Positions 52,997 to 61,348 of a DNA stretch of 64,000 nt are shown in pieces. Position 1 is the first letter of the stretch; the number at the start of each line of letters is the position of its first letter. Below the pieces are notes generated by a model. It was given only the letters and a program-made list of their open reading frames with translations, had not been told where the DNA came from and searched no databases. Origin of the DNA: Vagococcus luciliae (GTDB lineage Bacteria > Bacillota > Bacilli > Lactobacillales > Vagococcaceae). The position numbers and the translations under genes were made by a program. The stretch spans positions 62,001 to 126,000 of the forward strand of contig NZ_CP102451.1 of NCBI RefSeq assembly GCF_024637875.1, given 5' to 3'.

Positions 52997-55183
52997 ATGT
53001 CGATAAAAAATCGTATAAAATTATTACTTGCCACAGCACTATTATCTGTTGGTATACATACTCATGCAGTAGACGTTCCTGTCACTACAACTAGTAGTTC
53101 AACCATCGTTACTAATACACCACAACACACGAATCTAACAACTGATGAGTACATTTCTATGAGCGCTACTGATTTAGCTAAGCTAGTAAGAGAGAAAAAA
53201 GTCACAATCGAAGAATTAATTGATTTGGCTTTTCAAGTCAATGCAATAGAAAATCCGCGAACAAATGCATTGATTACAACAAGAAAAGAACTTGCTTTAA
53301 AAGAAGCAAGTGAGATGATCGATAATGGTCAACCATTTTTTGGTGTTCCAATTGTGATGAAAGGTTTAGGTCATAGCATCGTTGGAGGAAGTAACTCGAA
53401 TGGGTTAGATTTTAACAAACATATCACAACAAAATTTAACGGACGAATTGCCAAGTCATTACAAGATTTAGGCTTTGTTATCATTGGTCAAAGTAACTAC
53501 CCACAATTAGGATTGAAAAACGTGACTGATTCAACTCTTTATGGTCCCACTGGAAGTCCTTGGAATCCTAATTTTCAAGCCGGTGGGTCTTCTGGCGGCT
53601 CTGGTGCTGCCGTTGCATCTGGTGTTGTTCCTGTTGCATCTGGTAGTGATGCTGGTGGCTCTATCAGAATTCCAGCATCATGGAATGGTCTTGTCGGATT
53701 AAAACCCTCTAGAGGAATCATTTTGGGAAATGCTAAAACTGGACAAGTCGTCAATTTCCCACTTGCTAAAAATATGGAAGACACAACAGCTTTGTTTGAG
53801 AATCTATTAACATCTGATATTAATCCTACACCGGCTAATCTTACTGGAATAAAAGTAGGTTATACCACTACTTCACCTGTTGGAACACCTGTCAGTGATG
53901 ACGCGAAACAAGCTGTTATGAACGCTGTTAACTTTTTAAATTCAAAAGGGTTTGTCACTGAAGAAATCACAGTACCTGTAGATGGGGTTAAACTAATGCA
54001 TGGTTATTATGAAATAGCAACTGCTTCTGGTAGTTTAGCCAACTTTTTAGCCAAGCAAACATTAAAAAGAAGTTTACATATAGACGATGTTGATCCAGTT
54101 ACTTGGGCTCTTTACCAAGCGAGTGAATTTGTTCATAAAGAAGACTTAGAAACAGTCAATGCTTATAACGATGAGGTTAAAGAAACAATGGAAGCTTTGT
54201 ATAAAGACTATCCTTTAATATTAACACCAACTACAGCTTCAACTGCTCCAGGACTAGCTGAATCTTTACTAACACCAGAATACGCTGAACAAATCAAACA
54301 TATTGATGAGTTAAAAACAAAAGATGAGCGAATGAAAGTTGTCTACGATCAATGGTTAAATTCATTGGCTTACACACCTTTTACTCAGTTAGCAAATTTA
54401 ACTGGCCAACCTGCTATTAGTTTACCAACTTATGTCAGCAAAGATAACTTACCTTTAGGGATACAATTTAATGCTGCGACGAATCAAGATAGACTTTTAC
54501 TAGAAATAGGAAAATTATTTGAAGAAAATAATCAATTTAAGCAACTACATACTAAAAAAGAAGTAGTCGTTCCTGAAACAAGCGATACCATGATGTCCTC
54601 TACTGAATCAACAACAGAAACTGATTCTAGTTCTTCTTTAAGTAGCGAAATGGAAACAAGTCAGACAAATGATACGATGAGTCAGTCTGAAAATGAATCG
54701 ACACAAGAAACAACCAGCGTAACAGATACAATACCTTCAGAAAGTAGTACTGACTCTACAACTCAAACGATAAGTGACGAATCAAAGAATTCCACCACTA
54801 GTACTTCCGAGACAACAGATGCAACAATAAGCAGTACTCAACAAGAATCAAGCTCTACGTCATCATCTTCTACTCTAATAACTGAAGATGATAATATTTT
54901 AGTCACTCCTACTCCTGAAACAACTGATAGTAAAGAAATAAGTTCTAGTAAACAATCAAGTCAATCAGCTAGTTCAGAGACTAGTGAGACAAGTAGCCAG
55001 ACAGACACTAAGTCTCAGAAAACAGTTTCTAAAAATAAAAAAGTAAACAATGATAATCAAGAACTAAACTCTTTATCTCGTCTTCCTAAAACAGGAGAGG
55101 TCATCCAAAAATATCTACCATTCATAGGAATTCTAATCATTGGTTTAGTAACTATTTTTTGGTATATAAAGAAGAAAAAATAA
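52997..55183 (+). CDS. Wall-anchored amidase-signature enzyme (LPXTG)
   Basis: A 728-residue exported protein. A Sec signal peptide (IKLLLATALLSVGIHTHA) precedes an amidase-signature hydrolase at about 50-520: GGSSGGSGAA near 205 and GSDAGGSIRIPASWNGLVGLKPSRG near 227 hold the Ser-cisSer-Lys triad. A Ser/Thr-rich stalk (about 550-690) leads to the sorting signal LPKTGE, a membrane helix and KKKK. Thus the enzyme is displayed on the wall. Amidase-signature proteins hydrolyse amide bonds of small molecules or peptides; the substrate here cannot be told. The start at 52997 is supported by AAGGAG 8 bases upstream. Confidence 0.93.
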   Translation: MSIKNRIKLLLATALLSVGIHTHAVDVPVTTTSSSTIVTNTPQHTNLTTDEYISMSATDLAKLVREKKVTIEELIDLAFQVNAIENPRTNALITTRKELALKEASEMIDNGQPFFGVPIVMKGLGHSIVGGSNSNGLDFNKHITTKFNGRIAKSLQDLGFVIIGQSNYPQLGLKNVTDSTLYGPTGSPWNPNFQAGGSSGGSGAAVASGVVPVASGSDAGGSIRIPASWNGLVGLKPSRGIILGNAKTGQVVNFPLAKNMEDTTALFENLLTSDINPTPANLTGIKVGYTTTSPVGTPVSDDAKQAVMNAVNFLNSKGFVTEEITVPVDGVKLMHGYYEIATASGSLANFLAKQTLKRSLHIDDVDPVTWALYQASEFVHKEDLETVNAYNDEVKETMEALYKDYPLILTPTTASTAPGLAESLLTPEYAEQIKHIDELKTKDERMKVVYDQWLNSLAYTPFTQLANLTGQPAISLPTYVSKDNLPLGIQFNAATNQDRLLLEIGKLFEENNQFKQLHTKKEVVVPETSDTMMSSTESTTETDSSSSLSSEMETSQTNDTMSQSENESTQETTSVTDTIPSESSTDSTTQTISDESKNSTTSTSETTDATISSTQQESSSTSSSSTLITEDDNILVTPTPETTDSKEISSSKQSSQSASSETSETSSQTDTKSQKTVSKNKKVNNDNQELNSLSRLPKTGEVIQKYLPFIGILIIGLVTIFWYIKKKK

Positions 55184-55191
55184 TAAAAAAA

Positions 55192-55229
55192 GAAAACTGA
55201 CAGTTGATTTAATTACTGTCAGTTTTTGT
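55192..55229. terminator. Bidirectional terminator of the amidase and the GNAT gene
   Basis: AAAACTGACAG and CTGTCAGTTTT form an 11-bp stem with T runs on both sides. Confidence 0.85.
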
Positions 55230-55653
55230 ATACCATAACTAATTCAATTTCTTTTGTGTCCTCATTAATTTGAGTTTCACTAATTTTAAATCCTTTTTTA
55301 GTATAAAAATTGATTGCCTGTTTATTTTTTTCATAAACAGTTAAGGATAATTCTTCAAAATCTACTTTTGCTCGTTCTATTAGTTTATTTCCGATACCTT
55401 GTCTTTGATAATCAGACGATACAAATAATCCCTCTATATAGCCTTCTAAAATACCTAAAAAGCCAATAATTTTTCCGTTTTCATCTGTTGCTACATATAT
55501 ATCTACTTTAGGTAGCCCTTTTTCTACAAACTCTATATTGTCTTCCCAATACGAATTGGCTATAAAAGAATGAGCTTTTTTATTAGTATCAAGCCAAATT
55601 GACATAATGTCTGTTAATTGATTTTCCGTTAAAACCTCTAATTTAGTAATCAC
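55219..55653 (-). CDS. GNAT-family N-acetyltransferase
   Basis: A 144-residue acetyltransferase. Acetyl-CoA-binding motif A is VSSDYQRQGIGNKLIERAK near residue 78-96, and YEKNKQAINFYTKKGF near 105-120 is the typical C-terminal half. Substrate unknown. It is followed upstream by a small membrane protein gene on the same strand. Confidence 0.88.
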   Translation of the reverse strand: MITKLEVLTENQLTDIMSIWLDTNKKAHSFIANSYWEDNIEFVEKGLPKVDIYVATDENGKIIGFLGILEGYIEGLFVSSDYQRQGIGNKLIERAKVDFEELSLTVYEKNKQAINFYTKKGFKISETQINEDTKEIELVMVYKN

Positions 55654-55667
55654 CTTATCATTCCTGC

Positions 55668-55814
55668 CTAATATTTTTTCATTACGGTTAAAACAGGGTA
55701 AAATAGAATTCCTATTAATACTCCCAGTGCCATATCTTTGAAAACACTCCCAAAAACAATCCCGATTAATAAACTTAACAACAAAACAGTGTATCCGTCT
55801 TCATTCTTTTTCAT
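55668..55814 (-). CDS. Very small membrane protein
   Basis: A 48-residue protein (MKKNEDGYTVLLLSLL..., ending VMKKY) with two close hydrophobic stretches (TVLLLSLLIGIVFGSVF and ALGVLIGILFYPVLTVM). AAGGTGG lies 8 bases before the ATG. It lies 14 bases upstream of the GNAT gene on the same strand. Function unknown. Confidence 0.65.
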   Translation of the reverse strand: MKKNEDGYTVLLLSLLIGIVFGSVFKDMALGVLIGILFYPVLTVMKKY

Positions 55815-55849
55815 AAATTTATCCACCTTTATTTTCCAACACCTACAAA

Positions 55850-55882
55850 AAAAGCTAAACTCTATTAATAAGAGTCTAGCTA
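55850..55882 (-). terminator. Terminator of the DUF1292 gene
   Basis: AGCTAGACTC and GAGTTTAGCT (one mismatch) form the stem, followed by T residues on the minus strand. Confidence 0.75.
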
Positions 55883-55894
55883 GTATTTCAAATT

Positions 55895-56221
55895 TTAGTC
55901 TTCTTCTGCTTCGAATGCATTGAAAACTTCTTCAATCATATCCCATTCAGCTTCTGTTTCAATTTCCATTAAACGACCTTCTGCTTCGTTATCTTCTTGC
56001 TCATAAGCATAGGCTAATAATTCAACTTCTTCACCTTCTGGTGTACTTGCATCATATAATAATACATAATCTCTACCGAATTGTTCTTTACCATCAATTG
56101 TTAAGTGAATACGAAATAATACTTCATTTCCTTCATCATCAATTAACGTAATTAAATCATCTGCCTCATGTTCATGATCGTGGTTGCAGTCATCTGTGTG
56201 TACATGTTTATCTGTCATCAT
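55895..56221 (-). CDS. DUF1292 protein (YrzB family)
   Basis: A 108-residue, strongly acidic protein of unknown function. The DUF1292 core (ITLIDDEGNEVLFRIHLTI, then EQFGRDYVLLYDAS) is clear. The N-terminus carries a His/Asp/Cys cluster (DKHVHTDDCNHDHEHE) that could bind metal. It follows ruvX and ireB in the conserved order of Firmicutes. Confidence 0.9.
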   Translation of the reverse strand: MMTDKHVHTDDCNHDHEHEADDLITLIDDEGNEVLFRIHLTIDGKEQFGRDYVLLYDASTPEGEEVELLAYAYEQEDNEAEGRLMEIETEAEWDMIEEVFNAFEAEED

Positions 56222-56270
56222 TTATTCCTCTTTTCTGTTCATCTTTGCTTCCTCTTCATTATACAAAAAA

Positions 56271-56300
56271 AAAGATAAAAAGGCTATTAAACCTTTTTAT
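56271..56300 (-). terminator. Terminator overlapping the ruvX end
   Basis: GATAAAAAGG and CCTTTTTATC form a 10-bp stem that begins in the last codons of ruvX and is followed by a T run. Confidence 0.75.
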
Positions 56301-56706
56301 CCAAATAATTTTGAAGAATCATTACAGCAGCTAATTTATCAATCACTTTTTTTCGCTTAGCTCGAGACGTATTAGCTTGCTCAACTAACATTCTCTCAGC
56401 TGCGACAGTTGACAATCGCTCGTCTTGGTAGACGACTGGTAAATTAAAGGTTTCTTTTAATAAATCACCATAAGCCATTGCTGCTTCTGCTCTTGGACCA
56501 ATGGTATTGTTCATATTTTTAGGTAATCCAACAACAAATTCTTCAACTTCATATTGTTTGACTAACTCTGCTACACGTTCAATACCAAACTCGCCTTCAT
56601 CTTCGTTAATTTTTATAATTTCTAACCCTTGGGCTGTCCAACCAAGTAAGTCACTTACGGCAACACCAACAGTTCTAGATCCTACATCTAATCCCATTTT
56701 TCTCAT
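56287..56706 (-). CDS. ruvX: Holliday-junction resolvase-like protein RuvX (YqgF)
   Basis: A 139-residue RNase H-fold nuclease with [15 protein letters not shown] at the N-terminus and QDERLST near residue 97. It functions in rRNA 16S 5' processing and possibly junction resolution. It overlaps ireB by four bases. Confidence 0.93.
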   Translation of the reverse strand: MRKMGLDVGSRTVGVAVSDLLGWTAQGLEIIKINEDEGEFGIERVAELVKQYEVEEFVVGLPKNMNNTIGPRAEAAMAYGDLLKETFNLPVVYQDERLSTVAAERMLVEQANTSRAKRKKVIDKLAAVMILQNYLDKKV

Positions 56707-56972
56707 AATAGATCGATACCATTATGCACTAAATAGTTTTTTACCAATTCTTCCATAATTTCGTCTCTCTCATGACGACGAATTAAATTACGAGCATCTT
56801 GATAACGTGGAATATAGGCTGGGTCTCCTGATAATAAGTAACCAACAATTTGATTAATAGGATTATAGCCTTTTTCTTTTAACGCCATATAAACAATCGC
56901 TAATGTTTCACTTACTTCACGTTTATTGGCATCCCCAAAATCAAATTGGACTGTTTCATCAATAAAACTCAT
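56703..56972 (-). CDS. ireB: IreB (DUF965) regulator
   Basis: An 89-residue protein ([38 protein letters not shown]) highly conserved in enterococci. IreB is a small dimer phosphorylated by the kinase IreK and lowers intrinsic cephalosporin resistance in E. faecalis. This supports placement in Enterococcaceae. The ruvX start overlaps its end. Confidence 0.93.
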   Translation of the reverse strand: MSFIDETVQFDFGDANKREVSETLAIVYMALKEKGYNPINQIVGYLLSGDPAYIPRYQDARNLIRRHERDEIMEELVKNYLVHNGIDLL

Positions 56973-57063
56973 TGCAATTCCCCCCTTTAATATGTCTCTA
57001 TGTTATTTTAACTCATAGTGTTTGAAACAACAATTAATAACTCAAACTTTTACAAAGTATTAA

Positions 57064-57681
57064 TTATTGAGGTAAATTGAAGCGACTTCCCACTTCATAG
57101 CTATCATCTAGCTCTAAAATTCCTTTTTCTTTTGGTGCGTTTGGTAAGTGTAATTCTTTTGCAGAACAAACCATACCAAAACTTTTCACACCACGTAATT
57201 CTCCAGGCCAAATAATTAAGCCATCAGGCATCATAGCACCTACTTTTGCAACGACTACCTTTAAACCAGCTTTGATGTTTGGTGCACCACATACAATTTG
57301 TAGATGCTCACCATTATCAACCTCAATGTCGTTTACCGTTAAGTGGTCAGAATCCTCATGTGGTGTACATGTATGAACATATCCTACAACAAATTTTGGC
57401 GAATTATCTACTTCAAACTCATGAGAAAATCCTGCCTCTTTTAATGTCAAGTTAAGCTCAGTAATTTGTGATGATGATAACTCGATTTGGCCATTTCCAT
57501 TTAAATTTGTAATATGATGTGATGCATTAAAAATATTCCAACCTAAAATTTGATCTGTTTCATTTTCTATAATACAAGCTACATTATCTTTTTTAACAAC
57601 AGATACTTCTTTACTATTTCCTTTTGCTACAACAATAATCAGCGTGTCTCCAACTGCTTCTAAATTATAACTAACAATCAT
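57064..57681 (-). CDS. ytpR: YtpR-family tRNA-binding protein
   Basis: A 205-residue protein with a DUF4479 N-terminal part and a C-terminal EMAP-like OB fold (KFVVGYVHTCTPHEDSDHLTVNDIEVDNG and CGAPNIKAGLKVVVAKVGA) related to tRNA-binding domains of PheT. The substrate is unknown. The start at 57681 (MIVSYNLEA) has GAGG 9 bases upstream. It lies downstream of a UspA-like and a YtpP-like gene, as in the ytpPQR cluster. Confidence 0.88.
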   Translation of the reverse strand: MIVSYNLEAVGDTLIIVVAKGNSKEVSVVKKDNVACIIENETDQILGWNIFNASHHITNLNGNGQIELSSSQITELNLTLKEAGFSHEFEVDNSPKFVVGYVHTCTPHEDSDHLTVNDIEVDNGEHLQIVCGAPNIKAGLKVVVAKVGAMMPDGLIIWPGELRGVKSFGMVCSAKELHLPNAPKEKGILELDDSYEVGSRFNLPQ

Positions 57682-57709
57682 TAATTTTTTCCTCACCATT
57701 CTTTTTGTT

Positions 57710-58165
57710 TTACTCAGGTCGAACAACTAAGACATCACATGGTGCTGTTCGTATAATATGATCACTCACACTTCCCATAACTAATCGTTCTACCGCATTT
57801 AATCCTGATTGTCCAACCATAATTAAATCTGTATCATATTTTTCTGGCAGTTCTGTTGCCATCATAACTTTAGGGGAACCAAACTCTAATGTTACTTTTA
57901 CTCGGTCATAACCTAAATCTTTTGCTATCTGGATATAGCTCTCAAGCAATTCTTTTGCTTGATTGGTTTCTTCTTGAACAATATCTGGAGAAAAAGTAGA
58001 AAACGCCATAGTCCCACCGTATAATTTATTTTCGATGATATGTGCTACAACGATGTCTGCATTATTACGTTTTGCCACAGCGACAGCTTTTTCAAATGCT
58101 TGTTGGGCTTGTTCACTACCATCTGTTCCAACTAATATTGAACGATATTCTTGTGATTCTAACAT
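57710..58165 (-). CDS. Universal stress protein (UspA family)
   Basis: A 151-residue UspA domain. ILVGTDGSEQAQQAFEKAV at the start and GQSGLNAVERLVMGSVSDHIIRTAPCDVLVVRP at the end give the ATP-binding G-2x-G-9x-G(S/T) motif. Its role is stress survival in general. Confidence 0.9.
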   Translation of the reverse strand: MLESQEYRSILVGTDGSEQAQQAFEKAVAVAKRNNADIVVAHIIENKLYGGTMAFSTFSPDIVQEETNQAKELLESYIQIAKDLGYDRVKVTLEFGSPKVMMATELPEKYDTDLIMVGQSGLNAVERLVMGSVSDHIIRTAPCDVLVVRPE

Positions 58166-58179
58166 ACTATCTCCCCTTT

Positions 58180-58491
58180 TTATAGTTCACTAATAAACGT
58201 CATAATCTCTTCTTTTGTTTTTCTGTTTTTACTGACAAATCGTCCCAATTCTTTTCCATCTTCTATTGCTACAAAACTTGGAATACCTAATATTCCCCAT
58301 TTCTGGCAAATATCGATAAACACATCTCTATCCACTTGTACAAACGTGTATTCAGGAAAACTCGCTTCAATTTCCGGTATATCGGGTTTAATAAAGACAC
58401 AATCACCACACCAATCAGCTGTAAAAAACAGCATCGTTTTTCCTTTTTCAAGTGGTTTTGCTAATTCTTCATACGTTGTTGGGATTAACAT
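58180..58491 (-). CDS. Thioredoxin-like protein (YtpP family)
   Basis: A 103-residue thioredoxin-fold protein with the redox motif WCGDC near residue 27. The cis-Pro region reads GIPSFVAIEDG. The central residues (GD) differ from thioredoxin (GP), pointing to a separate redox partner. It follows pepA by 7 bases. Confidence 0.88.
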   Translation of the reverse strand: MLIPTTYEELAKPLEKGKTMLFFTADWCGDCVFIKPDIPEIEASFPEYTFVQVDRDVFIDICQKWGILGIPSFVAIEDGKELGRFVSKNRKTKEEIMTFISEL

Positions 58492-58498
58492 CTCTTCA

Positions 58499-59575
58499 CT
58501 ACTTTCCGTATATTATTGTATCAACTTCTGTTTTATCTAATGTTGTGATTAATTTCAAGACCATTTCTCTTGCAGCTTCATAATCTTTAATACTAAACAT
58601 GGTTTGATGAGTATGGATATAACGACCTGGCACACCAATTACCGCACTTGGAACACCATCGTTTGCTAAGTGTGCTGCACCTGCATCTGTTCCACCTTTT
58701 GAAACAAAGTATTGATAGGGAATGTTATTATCTTCTGCTAACTCAAGGATATATTCACGCATGCGACCTAACATAATCATTCCTGGATCAAAAATTCTTA
58801 ATAAGAATCCTTCGTCTAATTGACCATTAGCGTCTTTTTTACCTGACATATCATCGGCTGGTGAACAGTCCACTGCAAAGAATAAATCAGGTTTAAATTT
58901 GTGAGTCGATACTTTTGCTCCACGTAACCCAACTTCTTCTTGTACGTTTGCTCCTGCAATTAAGGTATTTGGTAATTCTTGTCCATATAATTCTTCTAAC
59001 ACATCTAAAACAAGGGTACAACCATAGCGATTATCCCACGCTTTTGAAATAATTCGTTTACCATTTGCCGTTTTTACTGTTTCAGATTGAGGAACAATGC
59101 CATCGCCAGGGCGAACACCAAACTCTTCTGCTTCTTCTTTTGATACAAATCCAGCATCGAATAAAATATCCGCAACATCTATTCCCTGTTTCTTACTTGC
59201 CCCTCTTAATAAATGAGGTGGAACTGATGTTGAAATAATTGGATAGTCACCTTTTTTTGTTTGTAAAGTAAAACGTTGAGCCGATACGGTGTAAGGATTC
59301 CATCCACCTAATGGGACTACTCTAAATAACCCATTTTCTAAAATTTGACTCACCATAAAACCAACTTCATCCATGTGAGATGCTAACATGATACGTGGTG
59401 CCTCGTTTGATTTGTTTTTACGAATACCAAACACACCACCTAATCCATCATATTCTATTTTATCAACAAAAGGTGCCATCTCTTTAGCCATAATACGTCG
59501 CATGTTATCTTCAAGACCACTGACACTTTGAATTTCAGTTAATGTTTTTATACGATTAAATAATTTATCATCCAT
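58499..59575 (-). CDS. pepA: Glutamyl aminopeptidase (M42 family)
   Basis: A 358-residue peptidase with [11 protein letters not shown] near residue 65, KAWDNRYGCTL near 175, [14 protein letters not shown] near 210, FFAVDCSPADD near 235 and the terminal HTHQTM motif. It cuts N-terminal Glu/Asp residues in lactic acid bacteria. It is the second M42 gene in the window. Its ribosome site GAGGTG lies about 30 bases before the ATG, separated by a 22-bp perfect palindrome; see the finding. Confidence 0.9.
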   Translation of the reverse strand: MDDKLFNRIKTLTEIQSVSGLEDNMRRIMAKEMAPFVDKIEYDGLGGVFGIRKNKSNEAPRIMLASHMDEVGFMVSQILENGLFRVVPLGGWNPYTVSAQRFTLQTKKGDYPIISTSVPPHLLRGASKKQGIDVADILFDAGFVSKEEAEEFGVRPGDGIVPQSETVKTANGKRIISKAWDNRYGCTLVLDVLEELYGQELPNTLIAGANVQEEVGLRGAKVSTHKFKPDLFFAVDCSPADDMSGKKDANGQLDEGFLLRIFDPGMIMLGRMREYILELAEDNNIPYQYFVSKGGTDAGAAHLANDGVPSAVIGVPGRYIHTHQTMFSIKDYEAAREMVLKLITTLDKTEVDTIIYGK

Positions 59576-59581
59576 GATTAT

Positions 59582-59603
59582 CTACTAATTATATAATTAG
59601 TAG
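59582..59603. promoter_or_regulatory. 22-bp perfect palindrome between ribosome site and start codon of pepA
   Basis: CTACTAATTAT followed directly by its reverse complement ATAATTAGTAG. It begins 6 bases upstream of the ATG at 59575 and ends just before the GAGGTG site. Folded as an RNA hairpin it would bring the two together. Confidence 0.6.
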
Positions 59604-59750
59604 TTCACCTCTCTTTCTTCTTCACTTAATTATAACATAAGCAAAGCTTAGTCAAAAACCAATCACTTGATTTTTTAACTTCTTTTTTCTTTCTATTTTA
59701 TTCATTTATGCTACAATAAGAACATCAGTATTACCATAGGAGGTAACGAC

Positions 59751-60110
59751 ATGTTTCATAAAAAACAAAAAACAAAAGAAGTTTATCATCATGGCTTAAC
59801 GACTGGTTTAGGTATTGGTTTAGCAGTGGGTGCCGTTGCTGGTGCTTTAGTCACAAAATGGTACAAAGATAACAAAGTTCTTTCAGCAGATGATATTTTA
59901 GAGCAAGTAAAATCTGACTTTCTACAAGATGGTCCAATCGAAGGCTCTTGGATTCACTTTAAAAAGGAACCTTTAGACAAATTTGCTATTAAAACAGATG
60001 TCTATACAGGTGGTATTTCTCGTATTGAAGAAGGACAACTTGTTCAATATGAATTTACAGCGGATGCTCACACTGGTTCAATTATTGATATCCATAAAAT
60101 TGAAGATTAA
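59751..60110 (+). CDS. Membrane-anchored PepSY-like small protein
   Basis: A 119-residue protein. The first ~35 residues have a glycine-rich membrane helix (LGIGLAVGAVAGALV) and the rest resembles a short PepSY-type beta domain (KEPLDKFAIKTDVYTGGIS, ADAHTGSIIDIHKIED). Function unknown. AGGAGG lies about 7 bases before the ATG. Confidence 0.8.
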   Translation: MFHKKQKTKEVYHHGLTTGLGIGLAVGAVAGALVTKWYKDNKVLSADDILEQVKSDFLQDGPIEGSWIHFKKEPLDKFAIKTDVYTGGISRIEEGQLVQYEFTADAHTGSIIDIHKIED

Positions 60111-60115
60111 TAAAT

Positions 60116-60152
60116 AAGAAAGTGTTGATTTTTTATCAGCACTCTTTTTTTC
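60116..60152 (+). terminator. Terminator of the PepSY-like gene
   Basis: AGTG-TTGAT and ATCAGCACT form the stem, followed by a T run. Confidence 0.8.
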
Positions 60153-60156
60153 GTAT

Positions 60157-60193
60157 AAAAAAACTCCCTCAGAAATGTTCCCGAGAGAGTTTA
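60157..60193 (-). terminator. Terminator of butA
   Basis: AAACTC..CTC and GAG..GAGTTT form an imperfect stem, followed by T residues on the minus strand. Confidence 0.6.
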
Positions 60194-60207
60194 ATTTATA
60201 ACTAATA

Positions 60208-61348
<1,141 letters not shown>

